Origin: Mycolicibacterium diernhoferi
GTDB taxonomy: Bacteria > Actinomycetota > Actinomycetes > Mycobacteriales > Mycobacteriaceae
Assembly: GCF_019456655.1 (NCBI RefSeq)
Contig: NZ_CP080332.1
Span: 3,968,001 to 4,032,000 of the forward strand
Direction: 5' to 3'
Length of the DNA: 64,000 nucleotides
Shown one piece after another: positions 21,021 through 29,400 of this stretch. Numbering within the stretch: position 1 is the first letter of the stretch; every line of letters begins with the position of its first letter. A program made the translations under genes and the position numbers. The notes beneath the pieces are model-generated. The model searched no databases and was not told where the DNA came from. It worked only from the letters and a program-made list of their open reading frames with translations.

Positions 21021-24000
21021 GTGCGGCCCGCGGTGTCGAGTTCGGAGGTCCCGTGCAGTTCGGAAACGACATCTTCGTCGTCCATCGCGGCGACCTCCAG
21101 GTACAGCTCGGCCACCAATTCCAGGCGCTGACCGTCGGATTCGCGCTCGATGAGGCGCCGGGCGATCGCGGCGACGGTGCGGGTGGCGAATACGTCGGGC
21201 ACCATGATGGTGGGGGTGTCCAGCCAGTCCCGCACGTGGGCGACGAGCTGGGTCGCCATCACCGAGTCACCGCCGAGGCCGAAGAAGTCGTCGTCGACGC
21301 CGATGGGGTCCCCGCGGCCGAGCAGGTCCGACATGATCCGCGCGAGCGCGGTCTCCAGCGCGGTGGACGGCGCCCGGTAGCCGCGTTCGGCGGGCAGTCC
21401 GGCTTGTGACAGGCGCAGCGCCACGGCCACCCGGTCGATCTTGCCGCCGCCCGCGTTGTACGGGATCTTGTCGGTGGCCTCGATGATCTGCGGGATCATG
21501 TGCGCGGGCACCAGGTCCGCGAGGCCGGCCGCCACCGCGTCGGTGTCCACGTTCGGATCGTCGATGCGCACCAGCGCGCCGAGCACATCCTTGCCGCCCT
21601 CGACGGGGATCACCGCGGCGACCGCCGCGCCCACCCCGGGTAGCCGGTTCAGGGCGGCCTCGACCTCGCCGAGCTCGATGCGGTAGCCGCTGAGCTTGAC
21701 CCGCTGATCGGTGCGCCCGATGAACTCCAGGGTGCCGTCGGGCCGGTACCGGGCCAGATCCCCGGTGCGGTACCAGGTGCGTCCGGCGTGTTCGACGAAC
21801 TTCTCGGCGGTCAGGTCGGGGCGGCCGCGGTAGCCGCGGGCGATGCCGCGGCCGCTGAACCACAGTTCGCCGGGCACCCAGTCCGGGCAGTCCTCACCGG
21901 ACGGGCTGACCACCCGGCAGGCGTTGTTCGGGAACGGCACACCGTAGGGCACCGAGGCTGCGGCGGGAACCTCGTCGTCGGGGCCGATCTCGAAGATGGT
22001 GCCGTGGATGGCCGTCTCGGTCGCCCCGCCCAGGCCGGCGAACCGCATCTGCGGCGCGCGGGCGCGCAGGGCCCGGACCATGTCGGGGCGCACCCAGTCG
22101 CCACCGGCCAGCACCACCCGCAGCGAGCTGATGTCGCCGGGCACCTCGGTGAGCATCTGCAGCCAGCCGGGCAGGAAGTTGACCACCGAGACCCGGTGCT
22201 CGGCGATGAGCCGGGCCCAGGCGTCCGGGTCGCGGCGCGCGTCCTCGTCCACCATGACGATGGCGCCACCGGCGCGCAGGGTGCCGAACACATCCGGCAC
22301 CGACATGTCCGATTCCAGGTGCGACAGCGCCAGCGCCCGGTCGCTCGCACCGATCTCGAAGTGCCGGTACAGGAACTCCAGCGTGTTGAGCACGGCGTCG
22401 TGGGTCAGCTCCACACCCTTGGGTTCGCCGGTGGACCCGGAGGTGAACAGCACGTAGGCCAGATCGTCGGGTGCGACCGTGACGGGCGTGAAAGTGGTTG
22501 CGCTGGTGTCGATGTCGCGGATGCGCAGGGAGGGCACAGCGGCCTCGGCGAGCACTTCCGGGGTGTCGGCACCGCAGATCAGGGCGAACGTCACGCCACC
22601 GGTGGCCAGCATGCGGCGAGCGCGGTCGGCCGGCTGGTCCACGCCGATCGGCAGATACGCCGCGCCGGCGGTGAGGATGCCCAACAGCGCGGGGATCTGC
22701 TCGGCGCCCTTGGGTCCCAGCACCGCCACCACGTCCCCGGAGCCGACGCCGGCGTTCTGCAGGGCGGCGGCGACGGCCAGCACCCGGCCCTCGAGCTCGC
22801 CGTAACGCAGCGTGCCGGTGGAGGCGATCAGCGCGGTGGCCTCGGGGTGGGCCGCGGCATTGCGGAAGAACCCGTCGACCAGGTTGTCACCGCTCGGCGG
22901 TGCGCTGGTGCCGTTGACGGTGTCCCGGACGGCGCGCGAGGACTCGGCCGGCGCGGGCGGATCCGGCTGGTCCCAGGCCGCGTCGTCGGCGGCCAGGCGG
23001 GCCAGTTCGGCGACCTCGTAGGCGAACATCGCCTCGGGGACCCCGGGCGGGAAGGCTTCGACCCGGACATCCCAGTTGATCATCAGACCGTCGACCAGCG
23101 GGGTGGCCTGGGCGTCGATGAGCACCTGCGGGCCCTGGGAGATGGTCCACACCGGCTCGCCGAACTGGTCGGTGACGTCACCGGCGAACAGGTCGCCCAG
23201 GCCCAGTGCACTGGTGTAGACGATGGTCGCCAGCGTCTGGGTGCCGCGGTGACGGCTCATATCGCGCAGCACGTCGAGCCCGGACACCGACGAGTGCGCG
23301 GCGGTGGCGTGCAGGGTCTCCTGCACCGCGCGGGCCCGGGCCGCCGGGGTGCCGGTCCCGGCCAGGTCGATGTCGAGCATCAGCGAGGAGGTGAAGCAAC
23401 CCACCAGCTTGTCGACATCCGGGTGATAGGGCTCGCGGCCGAACATCGGCAGGTTGAGCAGGAAGCGCGAACTCGTGGACCAACGGGCCAGCGCATTGGC
23501 GTAGGCGGCGGCGACCGCCATCGCCGGGGTGATGCCGCGCTTGTGCGCGTTGGCGTACAGCGCATCGCGGGTCGGTACGTCGAAGATGTGCCACAACCTG
23601 ATGTTGCGCAACGGATTTGCCTGATCGTCGCGCGGAACCAGCGGCAGCGCAGGGGGTTCCGGAAGATCGGGTACCCGCTCGGCCCACCACTGCACGTCCT
23701 CCTGCGACGGCGCCGCGGTGGACGCGGTCAGCCGGGCCCGGTACTCGCGGTAGGTGTACCCGAGTTCGGGAAGTTCCGCACCGCGGTAGAGGGCGGCCAG
23801 ATCGGCCATGAAGTTCCGGAAGCTGACCGCGTCGGCGGCCTGCATGTCCATGTCGACGTGCAGACGCGTGCGCCCACCGGCCAGCAGGGACAGCGAGATC
23901 TGCAGAACCTCGTTGTCCAGTAACTGATGTGATTTGTCGTCACGGATTCGCTCGAGGCGCTCTGCGGCCGCCTCGGCATCGAGGTCGGTCAGGTCGTAGA

Positions 24001-24523
24001 CGGTGACCGGCAGACCGCGGTCGCCGATCCGCTGGGTGCCGTCGGGCAGGATCTCCTGCCGCAACATCGGATGGCGCGCAATGAGTTTCGTTGCCGCCTG
24101 CTGGAGTCGCCCCGCATCCACGCCGACGCCGTCGAATTCGACGTACAGATGCGCGGCCACACCACCGAGTTCCTGTTCGCCGTGGCGGCCCACCCACATC
24201 GCGTGCGCGATCGGCGCCAGCGGGAAGGGGGCGTCGGGGTCGGCGTCCCCACCATCGGGGGGCCCCGAATCCGGGGCGGGTGCCGCGGGGGCATGCTCGG
24301 CCACCAGTTCCTGCCAGGCGGCCACCGTGGGGTTGGCGGCCAGCGCGGCGAAACCGACCGCGATGCCCTGCTTCCGCCAGCGCCCCGACAGCGACATCAT
24401 CCGGATGGAGTCGAGTCCGGAGGCGATGAGGTCAGCGTCGGGGTCCAGCTCATCCGGCGCGATCCCGAGCAGTTCAGCCACCTCGGCGCGCACCGTGTCT
24501 GATGTCGTCGCAGCGACGCCCAC
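21017..24523 (-). CDS. mbtB: MbtB, NRPS starter (ArCP-Cy-A-PCP)
   Basis: A 1168-residue NRPS that accepts the aryl acid from MbtA and condenses and cyclises it with Ser or Thr into the phenyloxazoline. Order: aryl carrier protein (ASGLDSIRMMSL, Ser39), heterocyclisation domain with the DxxxxDxxS signature (DMQAADAVS near residue 228) rather than HHxxxDG, adenylation domain (VLFTSGSTGEPKG near 695; RTDQRVKLSGYRIELGEVE), PCP (FFGLGGDSVMATQ near 1085). The protein stops about 80 residues after that Ser, with no thioesterase domain. It is the first gene of the eight-gene mbtB-mbtH operon and is divergently transcribed from mbtA across two iron boxes. Confidence 0.95.
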   Translation of the reverse strand: MGVAATTSDTVRAEVAELLGIAPDELDPDADLIASGLDSIRMMSLSGRWRKQGIAVGFAALAANPTVAAWQELVAEHAPAAPAPDSGPPDGGDADPDAPFPLAPIAHAMWVGRHGEQELGGVAAHLYVEFDGVGVDAGRLQQAATKLIARHPMLRQEILPDGTQRIGDRGLPVTVYDLTDLDAEAAAERLERIRDDKSHQLLDNEVLQISLSLLAGGRTRLHVDMDMQAADAVSFRNFMADLAALYRGAELPELGYTYREYRARLTASTAAPSQEDVQWWAERVPDLPEPPALPLVPRDDQANPLRNIRLWHIFDVPTRDALYANAHKRGITPAMAVAAAYANALARWSTSSRFLLNLPMFGREPYHPDVDKLVGCFTSSLMLDIDLAGTGTPAARARAVQETLHATAAHSSVSGLDVLRDMSRHRGTQTLATIVYTSALGLGDLFAGDVTDQFGEPVWTISQGPQVLIDAQATPLVDGLMINWDVRVEAFPPGVPEAMFAYEVAELARLAADDAAWDQPDPPAPAESSRAVRDTVNGTSAPPSGDNLVDGFFRNAAAHPEATALIASTGTLRYGELEGRVLAVAAALQNAGVGSGDVVAVLGPKGAEQIPALLGILTAGAAYLPIGVDQPADRARRMLATGGVTFALICGADTPEVLAEAAVPSLRIRDIDTSATTFTPVTVAPDDLAYVLFTSGSTGEPKGVELTHDAVLNTLEFLYRHFEIGASDRALALSHLESDMSVPDVFGTLRAGGAIVMVDEDARRDPDAWARLIAEHRVSVVNFLPGWLQMLTEVPGDISSLRVVLAGGDWVRPDMVRALRARAPQMRFAGLGGATETAIHGTIFEIGPDDEVPAAASVPYGVPFPNNACRVVSPSGEDCPDWVPGELWFSGRGIARGYRGRPDLTAEKFVEHAGRTWYRTGDLARYRPDGTLEFIGRTDQRVKLSGYRIELGEVEAALNRLPGVGAAVAAVIPVEGGKDVLGALVRIDDPNVDTDAVAAGLADLVPAHMIPQIIEATDKIPYNAGGGKIDRVAVALRLSQAGLPAERGYRAPSTALETALARIMSDLLGRGDPIGVDDDFFGLGGDSVMATQLVAHVRDWLDTPTIMVPDVFATRTVAAIARRLIERESDGQRLELVAELYLEVAAMDDEDVVSELHGTSELDTAGRT

Positions 24524-24541
24524 TCTGGTTCCTCCGAAGAT

Positions 24542-24560
24542 TTAGTACAGGCTCCCCTAA
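24542..24560 (+). promoter_or_regulatory. IdeR iron box 1 (mbtB/mbtA divergent promoter)
   Basis: TTAGTACAGGCTCCCCTAA matches the IdeR/DtxR consensus TTAGGTTAGGCTAACCTAA at 14 of 19 positions, including both outer arms. It lies 18 bases upstream of the mbtB start, on the mbtB side of the divergent region. Iron-loaded IdeR is expected to repress both directions. Confidence 0.8.
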
Positions 24561-24561
24561 C

Positions 24562-24580
24562 TCAGGTGAGGCTACCTTAT
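24562..24580 (+). promoter_or_regulatory. IdeR iron box 2, tandem with box 1
   Basis: TCAGGTGAGGCTACCTTAT matches the IdeR consensus at 14 of 19 positions and keeps the AGGCTA core. It begins one base after box 1, giving two adjacent 19-mers as reported for other mycobacterial mbt promoters. It lies about 45 bases before the mbtA start and probably covers the mbtA promoter. Confidence 0.78.
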
Positions 24581-24625
24581 ATTCGTATTTGCATTACACC
24601 TACCCAGAGGGACGGTTTCTCCAGC

Positions 24626-26293
24626 ATGAGCACGGCTTTTCCGCAGGAACGCGGCGATCTGAACAGCGGTTTCGTCCCGTTCCCCGCCGATCGCGCTGCC
24701 ATCTACCGGCAGGCGGGCTACTGGACCGACAAACCGCTGGACTCCATTCTCAGCAACGGCGCGGAAAAATGGCCCGACACCGCCGCAATCATCGACGCCG
24801 AGCGCCGATATACCTTCGCCGAACTGGACTCGCTGGCCGACCTGGTCGCCGCCCGTCTGCATGCCCTGGGCCTGCGCGCCGGCGACCGGGTACTGCTGCA
24901 GTTACCCAACAGCACCCAGTTCGCCGTCGCCTTCTTCGGCCTGCTGCGGGCGGGCGTGGTACCGGTGATGTGCCTGTTCGGGCACCGCTCGGCAGAACTG
25001 CGCCACTTCGCCGCCGTCAGCGGTGCTGTCGGACTCATAATCACCGATACGGCAGCCGGTTTCGACTTCCGTGAAATGGCCGCGGCGCTGCAGCAGGAGC
25101 ATCCCGCGCTGCGTCACGTCATCGTCGACGGCGATCCCGGCCCGTACCTGCCCTGGTCCACGCTGACCGCACCGCCGAGCGAGGGCGAGGTCGCCGCGCC
25201 GCCGGCCCGGGAGAACTTCGATGCCGCCGCCCCGGCGCTGCTGCTGGTCTCCGGCGGCACCACCGGGCTGCCGAAGCTGATCGCGCGGACCCACAACGAC
25301 TACCTGTACACCGCGGTCGCCTCGGCCCAGACCTACCTGATGACCGGCGCGGACACCTACCTCGTGGCGCTGCCGGCCGGGCACAACTTCCCGCTGGCCT
25401 GCCCGGGCCTGCTCGGCTCGATGACCGTCGGCGCCCCCACCGTCTTCACCGCCGACCCCAGTCCGGAGAACGCGTTCGGCCTCATCGACAAGCACAAGGT
25501 GACGGTGACCGGGCTGGTCAACGCGCTGGCCAAGGTGTGGTCGCAGGCCTGCGACTGGGAGCCGGTGCTACCCACGTCGCTGCGCGTGGTCCAGGTCGGC
25601 GGCTCCCGGATGACCGCCGAGGAAGCCAGGTTCATCCTCGACAACCTGACCCCCGGGCTGAGCCAGATCTTCGGCATGGCCGAGGGCATGCTGAACTTCA
25701 CCCGCCCCGGCGACCCGGTCGAGGTGCTTCTGCACACCCAGGGCCGGCCGATGTCCGACCTGGACGAGATGCGGGTGGTCGACGAACACGGCGCCGATGT
25801 GGCGCCCGGCGAAGAGGGCGAACTGCTGGTGCGGGGGCCCTACACCATCAACGGGTACTACCGCGCCGAAGAGGCCAACGCGCGCTCGTTCAGCCCGGAC
25901 GGCTACTACCGCTCCGGTGACCGGGTGCGTATCTTCGCCGACGGTCCGCTGGCCGGCTATGTCGAGGTGACCGGCCGGATCAAGGATGTGATCCACCGGG
26001 GTGGCGAAACCGTGTCGGCGTCGGATCTGGAAGAGCACCTGTTCGCCCACCCGGACATCTACGCCGCGGCCGCGGTCGCCATGCCCGACGAGTATCTGGG
26101 CGAGAAGATCTGTGCCGCAGTCGTTTTCTCGGGCAAGCCGCTGACCCTGGCCGAACTCAACGGTTTCCTGGACGCCCGCGGGGTGTCCGCGCACACCAAG
26201 CCCGACATGCTCGCCGCGCTGCCGGCATTGCCGAAGACCGCCGTCGGCAAGGTCGACAAGTCGCAGATCATCGAGTTGCTGAGGTCGTCATGA
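24626..26293 (+). CDS. mbtA: MbtA, aryl acid-AMP ligase loading MbtB
   Basis: A 555-residue stand-alone adenylation enzyme of the DhbE/EntE family that activates salicylate (or a substituted salicylate) as the adenylate and loads it on the MbtB aryl carrier protein. Visible motifs: LLLVSGGTTGLPKLIARTH near residue 205, the aromatic-acid pocket stretch LPAGHNFPLACPG, FGMAEGMLNFTR, and the hinge/lysine end GRIKDVIHRGGETVSASDLEE with KTAVGKVDK. I start at ATG 24626 (MSTAFPQERGDLNSGFVPFP); the preceding bases hold the iron boxes and a CAGAGGGACGG ribosome site. The adjacent PKS suggests its substrate here may be 6-methylsalicylate, which the sequence cannot prove. Confidence 0.94.
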   Translation: MSTAFPQERGDLNSGFVPFPADRAAIYRQAGYWTDKPLDSILSNGAEKWPDTAAIIDAERRYTFAELDSLADLVAARLHALGLRAGDRVLLQLPNSTQFAVAFFGLLRAGVVPVMCLFGHRSAELRHFAAVSGAVGLIITDTAAGFDFREMAAALQQEHPALRHVIVDGDPGPYLPWSTLTAPPSEGEVAAPPARENFDAAAPALLLVSGGTTGLPKLIARTHNDYLYTAVASAQTYLMTGADTYLVALPAGHNFPLACPGLLGSMTVGAPTVFTADPSPENAFGLIDKHKVTVTGLVNALAKVWSQACDWEPVLPTSLRVVQVGGSRMTAEEARFILDNLTPGLSQIFGMAEGMLNFTRPGDPVEVLLHTQGRPMSDLDEMRVVDEHGADVAPGEEGELLVRGPYTINGYYRAEEANARSFSPDGYYRSGDRVRIFADGPLAGYVEVTGRIKDVIHRGGETVSASDLEEHLFAHPDIYAAAAVAMPDEYLGEKICAAVVFSGKPLTLAELNGFLDARGVSAHTKPDMLAALPALPKTAVGKVDKSQIIELLRSS

Positions 26294-26469
26294 CGGCTGA
26301 TCCGTTCATGCAGTTGAAATCTCGGTCCCCGGTGTGTGCAGAGGCACAGAACGTAGACCTCCGTCGGCAGTCGCCACATGCCACGATCCGTGTAAACGCA
26401 ACTCATGCGGCGCCGCCGGCCGCGCGCAGAACCGATGATGTGAAGAGGATCCGCAGCCGTGACGCTTAA
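26290..26469 (+). CDS. Possible 59-codon linker ORF between mbtA and the PKS gene
   Basis: An open frame starting in an ATGA overlap with the mbtA stop (MTADPFMQLKSR) and ending in a TAA that overlaps the first codons of the PKS gene. The product is Arg/Ala-rich, has no recognisable domain, and its third-position base use is less GC-biased than its neighbours. It may be a coupling ORF carrying ribosomes from mbtA to the PKS, or simply spacer. The 165 bases otherwise hold no IdeR box or clear hairpin. Confidence 0.2.
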   Translation: MTADPFMQLKSRSPVCAEAQNVDLRRQSPHATIRVNATHAAPPAARRTDDVKRIRSRDA

Positions 26470-29400
26470 CGGGAGTACCGCCGGGCAGCAGGAACCCACC
26501 CTGGAACCGATCGCCATCATCGGCATCGGCTGCCGGCTGGCCGGCGATATCGACACCCCGGCCGATTTCTGGCGGTTCCTGCTCGACGGCGGCAGCGCGG
26601 TCGGCGAAGTCCCCGCCGAGCGGTGGGAGCCGTACCTGCGCAGGGATCCCCGCAACGCGGCCATCCTCGACGCCACCACCCGAAGGGGCAGCTTCCTGTC
26701 CGATCTGCCCGGCTTCGACGCGGAGTTCTTCGGGGTGTCCCCGCGCGAGGCCGAACTGATGGACCCGCAGCAGCGCCTCGCGCTGGAGGTGAGCTGGCAG
26801 GCGCTGGAGGACGCCGGCGTGCCGCCCCGCGGCCTGGCCGGCAGCGACACCGCGGTGTTGATGGGGGTCAACTCCGACGATTACGGCAAGCTCGTGATGG
26901 AGGACCTGCCCGGCATCGAGGCCTGGACCGGTATCGGTACCGCGCTGTGCGGGATCGCCAACCGGGTGTCGCACCTGCTCGATCTGCGCGGCCCCAGCGT
27001 GGCGCTGGACGCCGCGTGCGCGGCCTCCCTGGTCGCCGTCCATCAGGCCTGTCAGCTGTTACGCGCCGGTGAAACCTCGCTGGCGCTGGCCGGCGGGGTC
27101 AGCGCGCTCATCGGCCCCGGCCTGACCCGGGTGCTCGATGTCGCCGGGGCCACCGCCGCGGACGGCCGGTGTAAATCCTTCGACGACTCCGCCGACGGAT
27201 ACGGGCGCGGTGAGGGTGCGGCCGTGGTGGTCCTCAAGCGGCTCGCCGACGCCCAGCGCGACAACGACCGGGTGCTGGCCATCGTCCGGGGCGGCGCGGT
27301 CGCCCAGGACGGCAAGACCGTCGGCATCATGTCCCCCAACGGCGCCGCGCAGGAACAGATGTTCCGGCGCACCTGCGACACCGCCGGCATCGACCCGGCC
27401 GGCGTCGACTTCGTCGAGGCGCACGGCACCGGCACCCCGACCGGCGACCCGGTCGAACTGAACGCGCTGTCGGCGGTCTACGGCGTGGGCCGACCCGCCG
27501 ACCGACCCTGCCTGGTGGGTTCGGTCAAACCGAACACCGGTCACCTCGAGGGCGGCGCCGGGGTGGTCGGACTGGTGAAGGCCACCCTGGCGCTGCATCA
27601 CGAGGCGATTCCGCCGACCGCCGGTGTGCGGACGCCGACCACCGCGGTGGACTGGAGCACCAACGGCCTGCGGGTGAACACCGAGACCGAGAGCTGGCCC
27701 CGCGGCCCGCGGCCGCGCCGCGCCGCGGTGTGCAGCTACGGCTACGGCGGCACCATCGCGCACGTCCTGCTCGAGGAGGCTCCGGCACCGGTCCCCGCAC
27801 CGGCCGAGAAGCCGATCGAGCATCCCGACGAGCAGCCGAAAACTTCGGTCTACCAAGTGGTTCCGGTGTCCGGCCGGTCCCAGTCCCGGCTGGCGGCCAA
27901 CGCCGAGGCGCTCGCCGATCACCTGCGCTCCGCACACGATGAGCTCTCCGATGTGGCGGCCACGTTGTGGTCGCGGCGTTCGCACGAACCGGTGCGCGCG
28001 GCGATCGTCGCCGAGGACCACAAGGAACTCGTCGTCGGCCTGGACGCGCTGGCAGCCGGTGAGCGCAACTCCTCGGTGGCCACCGGTTCGGTGGTCCCCG
28101 GCGCCGCCGACGGTGCGGTCTGGGTGTGTTCCGGACACGGTTCGCACTGGGTGGGCATGGGCGCCGAACTCCTGCGCGAGGAACCGGCGTTCGCCGCCGT
28201 CATCGACGCCATCGACCCGGTATTCGGCGCCGAACTCGGCTTCTCCGCCCGCGCGGCACTGGCCGACGGCGAGCACGGCGGCACCGACCAGGTGCAGGCA
28301 CTGACCTTCGCGATGCAGGTCGGTCTGGCCGCGGTGCTGCGATCCCGGGGCGCGGCGCCGGCCGCGGTGATCGGCCATTCCGTCGGCGAGGTCGCCGCGT
28401 GCGTCATCGCCGGGGTCTTCGATCTGACCGAGGGCGCCAAGGTGGCCTGCTACCGCGCCCGCGGATTCCGGGCGGTGCAGGGCAAGGGCGCCATGGCCCT
28501 GGTCGCGCTGTCCTTCGCCGAGACCGAGCAGCGCCTGGCCGGCCGCACCGATGTGGTCGCCGCGATCAGCGCCGCACCGTCCTCGACCGTCATCTCCGGC
28601 ACCGCCGACGAGGTGCGGGCGCTGACCGCCGACTGGGCGGCGGCCGGGACCGTCGTCCGCGCGGTGAACACCGATGTCGCCTTCCACAGCCCCGCGATGG
28701 ACGGGCTGACGGCCGAGCTGGCCCGCCTGACCGGGACGCTGCACCCGCAGCCGCCCACCATCCCGCTCTACAGCACCGCGCTGGCCGATCCCCGGTCGGC
28801 CGCGCTGCGCGGACCGGACTACTGGGTGGCCAACCTGCGTGGCCGGGTCCGGTTCGCCGAGGCCGTCACCGCCGCGGCCGAGGACGGTCACCGGCTGTAC
28901 CTGGAGATCGCCGCGCACCCGGTGGTCTCCCACTCCATTGTCGAGACCTTGTCGCACAACGGAATCGACGATTACGCCGTGCTGCCGCTGCACCGCCGCA
29001 ACATGCCGGAGGTGCGCTCGGTCACCACCGCGATCGCCGCACTGCACTGCCACGGCGCACCGGTCGCACTCGGCCCGGCCCAGTCGGGCTGGGCCCACGA
29101 TCTGCCCGGCACGCAGTGGCAGCATCGCCGGTTCTGGCGTACCCCCGCCGCGCCTCCCGGTGGTGGCGCCGTGCACGATCCGCAGACCAACACGTTGCTG
29201 GGCGGCCGGCTCGAGGTGACCGGGGCGGTGCCGGCCGAGGTGTGGCAGACCCAGCTCGACATGGCCACCCGGCCCTACCCGGGCGATCACCCCGTGCAGG
29301 GCACCGAGATCATCCCGGCCGCGGTGCTGCTCAACACCTTCCTGACCGCGACCGGCGGCGACCTTTCTGACGTGCGGCTGCGCACCCCGGTCGCACCCGG

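Noticed and set aside
21788..23923. 711-codon plus-strand frame opposite mbtB
   Set aside because: Antisense shadow of the MbtB cyclisation and adenylation domains.
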